Shown here piece after piece: positions 22,164 through 31,258 of a stretch of 37,022 bases of DNA. The stretch lies in contig JAKIZM010000034.1 in the NCBI GenBank assembly GCA_022708025.1, forward strand, positions 1 through 37,022, in the 5' to 3' direction. Numbering within the stretch: the first letter of the stretch is position 1; each line of letters begins with the position of its first letter. The notes under the pieces are model-generated. The model worked only from the letters and a program-made list of their open reading frames with translations. It did no database searches and was not told the origin of the DNA. This stretch comes from Bacteroidota bacterium (GTDB taxonomy: Bacteria; Bacteroidota; Ignavibacteria; Ignavibacteriales; Ignavibacteriaceae). The position numbers and the translations under genes were made by a program.

Positions 22164-24425
22164 TTATTTCTTCAAAGAGTTTTGGTATGCTTCAACAACT
22201 GCTATTGCAGTCATATTGTATATATCATCAACTGAAGCTCCGCGCTGTAAAACGTGAACCGGTTTTTTCATTCCCATTAAGATAGGACCAATGACAGTTG
22301 CCTGTCCGATTCTTGCCATAAGTTTATAAGCAATATTTGCTGAACTTAAATCAGGGAAGATCAGCACATTTGCGCCGCCTTTAATATTTGTAAATGGAAA
22401 AGTTTTATCCAAAATCTCAGGAACAACAGCAGTATCGGCTTGCATCTCTCCATCAATAATTAGATTCGGCATTTTTGATTTTACAATCTTAACAGCTTCT
22501 TTAACTTTGATTGATTCCGGATAAGGTGCGCTTCCGAAATTACTGAATGATAACATTGCAATCTTAGGTTCAACATCAAAAGCTTTAACAGTTTCAGCAG
22601 CAGAGATTGCAATTTCAGCAAGCTGGTCTGAATTTGGATTAACGTTTACTGTACAATCAGCAAAGAAATAAGTTTCTTTTTTAGCAATAACAATATAAAG
22701 TCCGGAAACTATCTTAAACCCTTCTTTAACTCCGATACATTGCAATGCAGGTTTAATAGTATTCGGATAGCTTGTTGTATAACCACTTATCATTGCATCT
22801 GCTTCATTTAATTCTACCATCATCGCACCATAATAGTTTGGCTTACGAATCAGATTTTTAGCATCCCAAAGTGTTGCTCCTCTTCTCTGGCGTTTTTTAA
22901 AGAATGCATCTGCGTATACATCACACTTGTCACAAGTTTCTGGATCAATTATCTGAAACTCGTTTACTTCATAGCCAATTCTTTCGATTTCCTTTTTAAT
23001 AAACTTTTCATTTCCAAGTAATACCGGCATTGCTATTCCATCCTGAGCAACTGTATGAGCAGCTCTGATAATATTTTCTTCTTCACCTTCAGGATAAACA
23101 ACTTTCTTAGGATATTTCTGAGCCTTATGAATCATCACTCTCACAATTTCTTTTGATAATCCAAGTCTCTCTTTCAATTGTTCCTCGTACTTAACCCAAT
23201 CTACTTCTGTAATTTTTGCAACGCCTGTCTCAATAGCTGCCTTTGCAACTGCGGGCGCAACATACCACAGCACTCTTGGATCAAAAGGTTTTGGAATTAC
23301 ATAATCTTTACCAAATTCAAACTCTTCTCCGCCATAAGCTCTGATCACCATCTCAGGAACTTTTTCTTTAGCTAATTTTGAAAGTGCTAAAGTAGCTGCT
23401 AATTTCATTTCATCATTAATTTGAGTTGCTCTTACATCTAATGCGCCACGAAAAATAAATGGAAATCCCAACACATTATTTACCTGATTTGGAAAATCAC
23501 TTCTGCCTGTGGCCATAATTAAATCCTTTCTGACAGACATAGCATCATCATACGTAATTTCAGGATCAGGATTAGCCAAAGCAAAAATTATCGGATTTGG
23601 AGCCATTGTTTTAACCCATTCTTTATTCACAACATTCCCAACCGAGAGACCAATAAAAATGTCAGCACCTTTGAATGCTTCTTCTAAAGAAGAGAAACCT
23701 TTTTCCTGAGCAAATTCTTCTTTGTATTTATTTAAATCTTTTCTTCCTTTTGTAATACATCCTTTTGAGTCAAACATAAAAATATTTTCTCTTTTTACAC
23801 CAGCTCTAATATAATGTTTACAACAAGAGATAGCTGAAGCTCCTGCCCCATTAACAATGATTCTAACCTTATCTAATTTTTTCCCGGCAACTTCAACAGC
23901 ATTGATTAACGCAGCACAGGAAATAATTGCAGTACCATGTTGATCATCGTGAAAGACAGGAATATTCATTGATGCTTTTAATGTTTCTTCAATTTCGAAA
24001 CATTCAGGAGCTTTAATATCTTCCAGGTTTATCCCACCAAATGTTGGTTCTAACATTTGTGTTAAACGTATAATTTCTTTTGGGTCGTGTGAATTAACTT
24101 CTATATCAAACACATCTATATCAGCAAATCTTTTAAATAAAACTCCTTTACCCTCCATAACAGGTTTACCTGCTTCCGGTCCAATATCACCTAAACCCAG
24201 AACAGCAGTACCATTTGAAAGAACAGCAACAAGATTACCCTTAGCTGTATATTTATACACATCTTCTACATTTTTGTGAATTTCTCTGCAAGGCTCAGCA
24301 ACACCGGGAGTATAAGCCATTGAAAGATCTCTTGCTGTTAAGCAAGGCTTGGTCGGAATAACCTCTATCTTACCCTTCCGATCAGAACTGTGGTATTGAA
24401 GGGATTCTTCTTTTGTAAGTTTCAT
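22164..24425 (-). CDS. maeB: NADP-dependent malic enzyme with PTA domain
   Basis: MaeB converts malate to pyruvate and CO2 while reducing NADP. The 753-residue protein has the normal two-part form. The malic enzyme half (1-~420) has SMAYTPGVAEPCREI, GTAVLGLGDIGPEAGKPVMEGK, FADIDVFDIEV, INLEDIKAPECFEIE and the nucleotide-binding IIVNGAGASA. The C-terminal half (~430-753) is a phosphotransacetylase-like domain (KVVYPEGEEENIIRAA to PVHVLQRGASVDDI), which in known MaeB proteins is regulatory and binds acetyl-CoA. It is a single-gene unit with a hairpin behind it. The start ATG at 24425 follows AGGAGAGA, a good ribosome site. Confidence 0.96.
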   Translation of the reverse strand: MKLTKEESLQYHSSDRKGKIEVIPTKPCLTARDLSMAYTPGVAEPCREIHKNVEDVYKYTAKGNLVAVLSNGTAVLGLGDIGPEAGKPVMEGKGVLFKRFADIDVFDIEVNSHDPKEIIRLTQMLEPTFGGINLEDIKAPECFEIEETLKASMNIPVFHDDQHGTAIISCAALINAVEVAGKKLDKVRIIVNGAGASAISCCKHYIRAGVKRENIFMFDSKGCITKGRKDLNKYKEEFAQEKGFSSLEEAFKGADIFIGLSVGNVVNKEWVKTMAPNPIIFALANPDPEITYDDAMSVRKDLIMATGRSDFPNQVNNVLGFPFIFRGALDVRATQINDEMKLAATLALSKLAKEKVPEMVIRAYGGEEFEFGKDYVIPKPFDPRVLWYVAPAVAKAAIETGVAKITEVDWVKYEEQLKERLGLSKEIVRVMIHKAQKYPKKVVYPEGEEENIIRAAHTVAQDGIAMPVLLGNEKFIKKEIERIGYEVNEFQIIDPETCDKCDVYADAFFKKRQRRGATLWDAKNLIRKPNYYGAMMVELNEADAMISGYTTSYPNTIKPALQCIGVKEGFKIVSGLYIVIAKKETYFFADCTVNVNPNSDQLAEIAISAAETVKAFDVEPKIAMLSFSNFGSAPYPESIKVKEAVKIVKSKMPNLIIDGEMQADTAVVPEILDKTFPFTNIKGGANVLIFPDLSSANIAYKLMARIGQATVIGPILMGMKKPVHVLQRGASVDDIYNMTAIAVVEAYQNSLKK

Positions 24426-24813
24426 TTCTCTCTCCTGACATATATTGATAATTGATAGTTAAACTTTTTAAATATAAAGATTAGTAAAAATTCGATATGA
24501 TTTAATATTATCTTTTCAGATAAAACTATAATAGCATTTAAGAAATGATGAATAATTGATTTCAAAATTTCACCTGATTATTTCTATCAAACTTTTATTA
24601 GTAAAAATTAGGATTACTAATAATTGTTACTACAAAATTAGTGAAAATTCGAAGCTTTGCACTAATCAATTTTAAAAAAAGATAAATAATTTATTTAGTA
24701 GAATTGTTCGAGCTTATGTTTTCCTTCTGATTAAGTTATTTTCTTAATTAAACAAAAAAGCGGCTCCAGAAATTCCGGAACCGCTATTTTTATGGAGAGA
24801 GCTGAAATTCAGT
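24426..24813. other. Intergenic region with maeB promoter area
   Basis: These 388 bases lie between the DUF6600 gene end and the maeB start, both on the minus strand. The left part holds the DUF6600 terminator (24751-24785). The rest is AT-rich, with no open frame that looks coding. A TAATTTTG box occurs on the minus strand (24640-24633) without a well-placed -33 partner, so I do not call the maeB promoter. Confidence 0.55.
24751..24785 (-). terminator. Intrinsic terminator of the DUF6600 gene
   Basis: On the minus strand AGCGGTTCC...GGAGCCGCT (24785-24759) forms a long GC-rich stem, followed by TTTTTTGTTT. It lies about 30 bases after the stop at 24814. This is the clearest rho-independent terminator in the window. 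Confidence 0.92.
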
Positions 24814-26172
24814 TTATCTGCTTCTTGTTCGATTATTATTTACATTTTCTCTTGTATTATTTCTGGTTTCATTACGACTGCCTGAATCATTTTTCCTTAC
24901 TTCAGTATTTCTGCTTGTATTCTGATTAACCTGGTTTTTATTTTCGTTAACTTTTGTCTGAACCTTTTGTTCAACTTTTCGCTCAGTATTTTGTTTTATA
25001 ATCTCAGGAGCTGAATTTTTATTTTCTTTTCGAACATCTCTTTGATTGTTATTTACTGTATTATTCTTACGATTATTTTCCTTATCTCTTTTCATCTGTT
25101 CATTTCGAATAATCACATCGTTTCTTTTATTAACTTCATTATTTCTCTTTTCAATCTCAGATTTTCTTAATTCAATATTCTGTTTTTCCTGAAGTCTTTT
25201 TTGTTCTTCAACACGATTTTTATTTACATCTGTTTCAGTTCTGTTTGTATTATCCCGTTTTGTTTCTATCTTTTGCTTTTTTTCAACCCTAAGATTTTCT
25301 TCAACTTTTCTATCATTTACACGGTCTGTCGTTCTTTCTTTTCCTAATTCCACTCTCGACATTTCTAAAGAAGATTTTCTGTCACTTCTTTCAACCTTAA
25401 CATCCCTTAAACCATCTCTCGATAGATCTCTTGAGCTTGCAATATAAGTTCTGATTTCTTTGTTATTATCTCTTACTTTTGTTAATTCATTAGGATTACT
25501 AACAGTAACAATATTTCTTTTCTCGATTGTTCTGCCAACGCCTTGTCTGATCCGATCAAACTCAATTCCATTATTTCTTACTCTGCCATCATAATAAGAA
25601 TAGTTTGTTCTAACTTTTGTATTGCTGAAAATTCTGTATTTATATTTAGGCGCTGCATAGTAATTATAAACATTACCTTTACAGAACTTATTATACTTTA
25701 CATAATTCCAATGATTATAAGGAACATAATAATCGTATGTATAATGAATGCCGATATTTATGTAAAAGGCTGCATAAGGTGATAAAGGAGCCCAACCTAT
25801 GTAATCGTCATTATATCTCCAATCAACCCAGGCAGGTGCCCATTCATAATCAGGAATCCAGATCCAGCCATAATAATCATCATAAAACCATCTGCCATAA
25901 TGATAAACAATATATCCAAATGGTTCAGCGGAATCCCAATACCAGCCATAATCTGTATAAATCCATTGTCCATAATAATAAGGCGACCAGTTTTTTCTGA
26001 TAATTGTTGGACGCCAAACCGGAGTTCCAAATCCAATATCGATCCAGGTTCCGTGTGTTCTAAGTGATGTATAAAAATATCCATCAACTCTTTTTGCATA
26101 ATCAGTTGTTGCATTAGATAAACTGCTAATGCTAAAGATTATTACTGCTGCTATTATGATTAACTTTTTCAT
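24814..26172 (-). CDS. Secreted DUF6600 protein with charged tail
   Basis: A 452-residue protein with a Sec signal peptide (MKKLIIIAAVIIFSISSLSN, cleaved after about residue 21). Residues 28-175 are extremely rich in Tyr and Trp with repeated units such as GWYWDSAEPFGYIVYHYGRW and WIPDYEWAPAWVDWR, the DUF6600 pattern; its function is unknown. From about 270 to the end the protein is a low-complexity, probably disordered region of Lys, Arg, Asn, Glu and Gln, with no hydrophobic core. A surface or envelope structural role is likely. It is a single-gene unit with its own terminator. An overlapping frame at 25797-26114 is only a shadow. Confidence 0.8.
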   Translation of the reverse strand: MKKLIIIAAVIIFSISSLSNATTDYAKRVDGYFYTSLRTHGTWIDIGFGTPVWRPTIIRKNWSPYYYGQWIYTDYGWYWDSAEPFGYIVYHYGRWFYDDYYGWIWIPDYEWAPAWVDWRYNDDYIGWAPLSPYAAFYINIGIHYTYDYYVPYNHWNYVKYNKFCKGNVYNYYAAPKYKYRIFSNTKVRTNYSYYDGRVRNNGIEFDRIRQGVGRTIEKRNIVTVSNPNELTKVRDNNKEIRTYIASSRDLSRDGLRDVKVERSDRKSSLEMSRVELGKERTTDRVNDRKVEENLRVEKKQKIETKRDNTNRTETDVNKNRVEEQKRLQEKQNIELRKSEIEKRNNEVNKRNDVIIRNEQMKRDKENNRKNNTVNNNQRDVRKENKNSAPEIIKQNTERKVEQKVQTKVNENKNQVNQNTSRNTEVRKNDSGSRNETRNNTRENVNNNRTRSR

Positions 26173-26306
26173 GACAAACTCCTTTCTGTCAACATTTATC
26201 AGCCAAGCTTTGTGCCATTAAAATTGTTATAATTTACGACAGAAAAACAGGATTGGATTAAGGATTGTATAATTGAATATACAGAGATGTATAAGCTAAT
26301 TGTAAT

Positions 26307-27443
26307 TTATCGTCTGATATTGCGATTCTTCCATTGAAAGTTACCAAACATTCCCATAAAACCGGCAATAATGATGTATGGCACCTGCAATATTTCAGTA
26401 ATTAAAAATGGGTTAAGGATATCAGAATCAAATAACTTTTTTGATCCTCTTGAAATGATAAGATATTCAATAAATATTTTTAGCAGAAAAGATATTCCAA
26501 AAGAAATAAAAAATACTTTTGAGAAAATAATTCCTAATACAGGCTGAATGATCAACGAAAAATAGAAAAGGAAAATAAGAATCAGTTTTACAATTAATGC
26601 TTTGTTGTTATAGAATAATCCTTTGCTTGCCCATCTTTTTCGTTGAGTATAAAAATCACTAATAGTTGGATTTGTATCAGTAGAAACTAAAGTTTTTTTA
26701 TCATAAGCAAATTTTATTTTGTATTTCGTATCCTGATGTATCTTCTGCATTAATAATTCATCATCACCTGAAGATAAACTCATCTGATAAATAAATCCGC
26801 CAACTTCAGTAAATACTTTTCTTCTATATGCAATGTTAGCCGCATTACAAATAGTTGGACTGCCGGAACCAATCAATCCTGCTCCTGCAATTACAAGTCC
26901 AGCAAATTCTAACCTCTGCATATTACTAAAAAGCGTTCCATTTGATAAAAACTCAACCGGTCCGGAAACAAATGCAGTACCTTCATCAAAATATTTAAGT
27001 AAATTTTCTAACCAATTCTCTTTATGAATACAATCAGCATCTGTTGTAATGATAATTTCCCCTTTTGATTGTTCTATCCCAAATCTGATTGCTCTTTTTT
27101 TATGTGCAGATACTGAATAATCATTTGGAACAGTAAACACTTTAACATTTTCCTTTAATGATAACGATTCCAATTTTTTTAATGAATCATCTTCTGATAA
27201 ATCATTGATAAATAGTATTTCATATTTATCGGATGGATAATTTTGATTAATCAGGTTATTGTATGTTTGGACAATATTTTTTTCTTCATTCCTGAATGGA
27301 ACAATGATAGAAACAAACTCATTTAATTTTACTACAGCAGGATTACTATCAAGTTTATTTAATCCAAAGAATATTTTAAGAAGAAAAAAAATATAATGCA
27401 GAAGTAAAATGAGAATCAGAGAAATTACTATTAACTCAATCAT
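26307..27443 (-). CDS. Family 2 glycosyltransferase, membrane-bound
   Basis: A 378-residue inverting glycosyltransferase with an N-terminal membrane anchor (about 1-27), a GT-A domain, and three or four membrane segments at the C-terminus (from about residue 283). Motifs are SIIVPFRNEEKNI, FINDLSEDDS, IITTDADC (metal-binding DxD), SSGDDELLMQK and QRKRWASKG (the QxxRW acceptor motif of processive enzymes). It is the last gene of a three-gene operon and overlaps the flippase-like gene by 8 bases. The donor and acceptor cannot be read from the sequence; a glycolipid or polysaccharide product is likely. Confidence 0.9.
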   Translation of the reverse strand: MIELIVISLILILLLHYIFFLLKIFFGLNKLDSNPAVVKLNEFVSIIVPFRNEEKNIVQTYNNLINQNYPSDKYEILFINDLSEDDSLKKLESLSLKENVKVFTVPNDYSVSAHKKRAIRFGIEQSKGEIIITTDADCIHKENWLENLLKYFDEGTAFVSGPVEFLSNGTLFSNMQRLEFAGLVIAGAGLIGSGSPTICNAANIAYRRKVFTEVGGFIYQMSLSSGDDELLMQKIHQDTKYKIKFAYDKKTLVSTDTNPTISDFYTQRKRWASKGLFYNNKALIVKLILIFLFYFSLIIQPVLGIIFSKVFFISFGISFLLKIFIEYLIISRGSKKLFDSDILNPFLITEILQVPYIIIAGFMGMFGNFQWKNRNIRR

Positions 27444-28425
27444 TGTTTCTCTTTAATAGTAAAATCAATCCAACTAATGAAGGCAGCAATAAGTTAATCA
27501 AGAATAGGAAAATCGAAGCATTAAATCCTGTTGATGCAGTTCCGCCAACTTGTTTTATAAAATAAACCGAAGCACCTTCGCGAATTCCTAATTCGCCAAA
27601 TGAAACAGGCGGAATAATTGTTTTAGCAAACATTACAAGATTTCCCGCCCAGATATAATCAACAAAATTATTTTGGTTTGAAAAAGCTGCAGCAAGAAGA
27701 GCAAACTGAATAATAAAACAACAATAAAGCAAGAATGATATAAATATCATTTTAGCAGCGTATTTTTTATCAAGTGAATGAAAGTGATTTATCTTTTTAA
27801 ATAACCAGCTTAATCTTTTTGAATTACTGATTTTTCTAAACAGAAAATTATTCCAAAACTCTGCGTTAAAGATCATCAAGATTAATACATAAAAAAGGAT
27901 AAACACTGTTAAAAACAAACTGATGGTTATTAAGTAGGTTATGTTATAATAATAATGTAAGAAAAGAATGCTTGATAAAGAACCAATAAATGCAACGATA
28001 ATTAAAAGGAATAATTTATCAAGAAGAGTTGCCAAAGTAACATTTAACAATGATTTATCTTTAAATGCTAAAGCTCTTCCGAAATACTCGCCTGTTCTGG
28101 CAGGAGTAAAAACTCCTGCAGAAAATCCATAAAATAATGAAAGCCAGATTTTGGAGCTTCTTTCTTCCTGCAGTATAATGTTAGAAGTCAGTTTCCATTT
28201 ATAAAACTGAAGCCAGACATTTACTATACTTAATACAAAAGCAATTGTTAAAAAAGCTATATCAGCATTTTTAATCGCAGATATAATATCGTTTAGATTA
28301 ACTGAGTTTATTAAATAGAATAATAATCCAAAGGCAATTACTACTTTTGCAATAAGTATAATTACGGTTTTATATCTCTGAATAAAACTGTTTTTATTGA
28401 CGATATTTTTTACAGCTTCAACCAA
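27436..28425 (-). CDS. Flippase-like membrane protein (LPG-synthase TM family)
   Basis: This 329-residue protein has about eight membrane segments and belongs to the lysylphosphatidylglycerol-synthase transmembrane/UPF0104 family. Supporting segments are the FYGFSAGVFTPARTGEYFGRA block, LLDKLFLLII, and the late PVSFGELGIREGASVYFI, which carries the conserved GELGIRE. There is no soluble lysyl-transferase domain. Such proteins are proposed to move or transfer polar lipids in the inner membrane. It overlaps the glycosyltransferase by 8 bases and follows the radical SAM gene by 3 bases, suggesting one lipid-related pathway. Confidence 0.85.
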   Translation of the reverse strand: MVEAVKNIVNKNSFIQRYKTVIILIAKVVIAFGLLFYLINSVNLNDIISAIKNADIAFLTIAFVLSIVNVWLQFYKWKLTSNIILQEERSSKIWLSLFYGFSAGVFTPARTGEYFGRALAFKDKSLLNVTLATLLDKLFLLIIVAFIGSLSSILFLHYYYNITYLITISLFLTVFILFYVLILMIFNAEFWNNFLFRKISNSKRLSWLFKKINHFHSLDKKYAAKMIFISFLLYCCFIIQFALLAAAFSNQNNFVDYIWAGNLVMFAKTIIPPVSFGELGIREGASVYFIKQVGGTASTGFNASIFLFLINLLLPSLVGLILLLKRNND

Positions 28426-28428
28426 TTC

Positions 28429-29445
28429 TTATTGTTCTATTTCAAAAATATTTACCTTTAAACCTTCGGTGCAGTTTCTGCAAATATCATTCTGACTTCT
28501 GTTCGTTAATACTGATTGTCTAAAATTCTGATATTGATTTGATGTCCAAATATCGGAAAAACTTTTTCCTTTTAGAATTCCAAGAGTATGTTTAGCATCT
28601 TTATCAAAGCAGCAAGGAACAACTCTGCCATCCCATGTAATTACTGATGTTCTCCACAAAGCAAAGCAATGATCCTTCATTCCGTTCTTCATTTCAAATG
28701 ATTGGTTATCAAGTTTGTATCTTCTGTATTTAGGATTTGACGGCAGGAACTTTAATGCATTTTTATAAGATGATATCTGCATTGTTTTGAAAACTAATTT
28801 GTTAACGCCAACATCTTTACAATATTTTTTTACATCTTCAATCTGATGTTCATTTTGTTTCATTACAATAAATTGAAATTCCACAAAAGGTCTTTTTTGT
28901 TTAAGCTCATTTCGTTTTCTTATCAGCAATCTTAAACCTTCATCAGCCTGTTTAAATGTTCCGCCGACTCTGTATTTCTGATAGCTTTCTTCATCAAGAC
29001 CATCGACTGAATAAATAAGTTTATCAGGCGCATTTGCAAGAATATGATCAATATTTTTTTCTGTTATAAAATGTCCGTTAGTGCTGATAGCGATATAAAC
29101 CTTATTATCCTGTGCATATTTAATCATTTCCGGAAGCTGTTTGTTAATGTAAGGTTCTCCCTGAAAAAATAACTGAACATAAAATCCTTTATCCTTTATC
29201 TGATCAATCCAGTTTTTGAAATCGTTAAGTTTTAATAATCCAAGCGGACGAGTTAATGAACCAAGTCCTGAAGGACATTCCGGACATTTTAAATTACAAT
29301 GATTAGTAGGCTCGATTGAATAAGAAAGAGGCATTCCCCAAACAATTGGCTTACAGATTAATTTTGAAAGATTAAATGATAAAATAATGCTGAGAGCATT
29401 TATAAATCTTTTAAGAGTAAAATATTTAAGAAAATTTATTTCCAA
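28429..29445 (-). CDS. Radical SAM protein with SPASM-type C-terminus
   Basis: A 338-residue radical SAM enzyme. The iron-sulfur cluster motif is NHCNLKCPEC (CxxxCxxC) near residue 49. The C-terminus has the SPASM-type cysteine pattern: WDGRVVPCCFDKDAKHTLG and later DICRNCTEG. Radical SAM/SPASM enzymes modify peptides, lipids or sugars; the substrate here is unknown. It is first in the operon with the flippase-like and glycosyltransferase genes and diverges from bshC, with about 100 to 150 bases between the two. The hydrophobic N-terminus (residues 9-40) may bind membrane. Confidence 0.88.
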   Translation of the reverse strand: MEINFLKYFTLKRFINALSIILSFNLSKLICKPIVWGMPLSYSIEPTNHCNLKCPECPSGLGSLTRPLGLLKLNDFKNWIDQIKDKGFYVQLFFQGEPYINKQLPEMIKYAQDNKVYIAISTNGHFITEKNIDHILANAPDKLIYSVDGLDEESYQKYRVGGTFKQADEGLRLLIRKRNELKQKRPFVEFQFIVMKQNEHQIEDVKKYCKDVGVNKLVFKTMQISSYKNALKFLPSNPKYRRYKLDNQSFEMKNGMKDHCFALWRTSVITWDGRVVPCCFDKDAKHTLGILKGKSFSDIWTSNQYQNFRQSVLTNRSQNDICRNCTEGLKVNIFEIEQ

Positions 29446-29531
29446 ATAATTATTGTTTTTTTTGTTAAGAAAATAATTAAAGTTCGATATTGATAAAAGT
29501 ATTTATTAGCAATCTGCGGTGTTTTATGATA

Positions 29532-29562
29532 TTGTTAGGCTAAAAGCTTTTGATTACTTTTG
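29532..29562 (+). promoter_or_regulatory. bshC promoter, Bacteroidota type
   Basis: TTG (29532-29534) is followed after 20 bases by TACTTTTG (29555-29562), a full match to TAnnTTTG with the same spacing as the cas10 promoter. Transcription would start near 29570, before the ATG at 29592. This supports that start over the in-frame ATG at 29550. Confidence 0.65.
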
Positions 29563-29591
29563 TCTTAGAAATTTCATTCATTGAGGATAAA

Positions 29592-31220
29592 ATGTTCATA
29601 AACTTTAGCGAGATACCAAAACATCAAAATCTATTTCTCGATTATTTATATAATTTTAACAATGTAAATGAATTTTATAAACATAATTTCAGAAGTAAAG
29701 AAAACTATAATGATGTTTTTAAAAGTGTAGCTTCATCCAAAAAAGATAAACAATTTCACATCTCGCCGATTATTAAAACACAATATTCAGATTTTCAGAC
29801 AGCATCCGAAAAAACAAAAAATAATATTGATGCTTTAGATAATTTTAATACAATTGCAATCGTTACTGGACAACAAGTTGGAATACTTGGCGGTCCTCTT
29901 TACACAATATATAAAATTCTTACTGCCATAAAACTTGCTAATCAATTTAATGAAAGATTTGAAGATTATAAATTTGTTCCCGTTTTTTGGCTCGAAGGCG
30001 ATGATCATGATTTTAACGAAGTAAGGTCAGTGAATATCTTTGATACAGAAAATCAGGTTTTGAATATAGGATATAAATCGGAAATTGAAGATGATGATGC
30101 AAAGCTTAGCGTTGGCAATATAAATTTTGATGAGTCAATTAATGATTTCCTAAACTCACTCGAAAACTCATTAAGACAATCTGATTTTAAAGAAGGCTTA
30201 TTGAATAAACTAAGGAACTTTTATGTTCAAGGAAAAACATTTAAGCAGAGTTTTAAAGAACTAATTTTCTGGCTATTCGATGAATATGGATTAGTTATTT
30301 TCGATCCGCAGGATATTTCTGTTAAGCAATTATTAAAACCAATTTTCGCAAAAGAGATTAATAACTTTCAAGCGCATACAGAAAAGCTAATACAAAGAAG
30401 CGCTGATCTTGAAGAATTATATCACGCACAAGTAAAAGTTAAACCTGTAAACTTGTTTTATCATACTGATGATGGAAGATATTCAGTTGAACCAGTTGAT
30501 GAGATTTTCAAACTTAGACGGAAAAGAAAACAATTTACTAAAGAAGAAATATTAAATGAGATTGAAGAACATCCCGAAAGATTTAGTCCTAATGTTCTGT
30601 TAAGACCAATTTGTCAGGATTATCTGCTTCCGACAGGATTTTACATTGCCGGACCAAGTGAGATTTCATACTTTGCACAAATAACTCCTTTATATGATTT
30701 TTATAAAATCTCAACTCCGATAATTTATCCGAGAACTTCTGTTACTCTTATTGAAAAAAATGTTAACGCTGCACTTGATAAATTTGATTTAACATTAAAA
30801 GATATTTTTTCAAACCTGAACGAATTGAAACATAAAGTTATTGCAGGTCTTTCAGAAAACAATATTGATACTTCTTTTGTAAATGCAGAAACAGAAATCG
30901 AATTGATTTTTGACAGAATAAAAGAAAATCTTTTTGCAATTGATAAAACTCTTGTTGATGCAAGTGAAAAATACAAGGAAAAAGTTTCATCTGTGCTTAA
31001 CGAGTTAAAAGCAAAAGCTATTAAAGCTCAAGAGAACAAACACGAAACAACAGTTAGACAGCTTACAAGAATTTCTCATCTTTTATATCCGAATGAAAAT
31101 CTTCAGGAAAGAGAAATCAACTTTTCATATTTCTATAATAAATATGGAATGGAGTTGATTCAAAAAATATTCGAAGAAATGTCAGTAAATGAGTTTGAAC
31201 ATCAGATAATTATTATCTGA
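29592..31220 (+). CDS. bshC: Bacillithiol synthase, cysteine-adding enzyme BshC
   Basis: BshC is the last enzyme of bacillithiol synthesis, adding cysteine to glucosaminyl-malate. The 542-residue length is the family norm. Motifs include TGQQVGILGGPLYTIYKILT near residue 95, VPVFWLEGDDHDFNEV near 138, and the C-terminal RISHLLYPNENLQEREINF. I chose the ATG at 29592, because GAGG lies just upstream and the promoter lies before it; the ATG at 29550 would precede the predicted transcription start. bshA and bshB are not in the window. Bacillithiol as a redox buffer fits a Bacteroidota/Ignavibacteria host. Confidence 0.93.
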   Translation: MFINFSEIPKHQNLFLDYLYNFNNVNEFYKHNFRSKENYNDVFKSVASSKKDKQFHISPIIKTQYSDFQTASEKTKNNIDALDNFNTIAIVTGQQVGILGGPLYTIYKILTAIKLANQFNERFEDYKFVPVFWLEGDDHDFNEVRSVNIFDTENQVLNIGYKSEIEDDDAKLSVGNINFDESINDFLNSLENSLRQSDFKEGLLNKLRNFYVQGKTFKQSFKELIFWLFDEYGLVIFDPQDISVKQLLKPIFAKEINNFQAHTEKLIQRSADLEELYHAQVKVKPVNLFYHTDDGRYSVEPVDEIFKLRRKRKQFTKEEILNEIEEHPERFSPNVLLRPICQDYLLPTGFYIAGPSEISYFAQITPLYDFYKISTPIIYPRTSVTLIEKNVNAALDKFDLTLKDIFSNLNELKHKVIAGLSENNIDTSFVNAETEIELIFDRIKENLFAIDKTLVDASEKYKEKVSSVLNELKAKAIKAQENKHETTVRQLTRISHLLYPNENLQEREINFSYFYNKYGMELIQKIFEEMSVNEFEHQIIII

Positions 31221-31258
31221 GAAAAAGATTTTCTTATTTTTTTATGATTTCAAAGCGA

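Noticed and set aside
25543..26114. Overlapping frames opposite to or within the DUF6600 gene (three over 60 residues)
   Set aside because: They are by-products of the biased Tyr/Trp codon content; none has a family signature or ribosome site.
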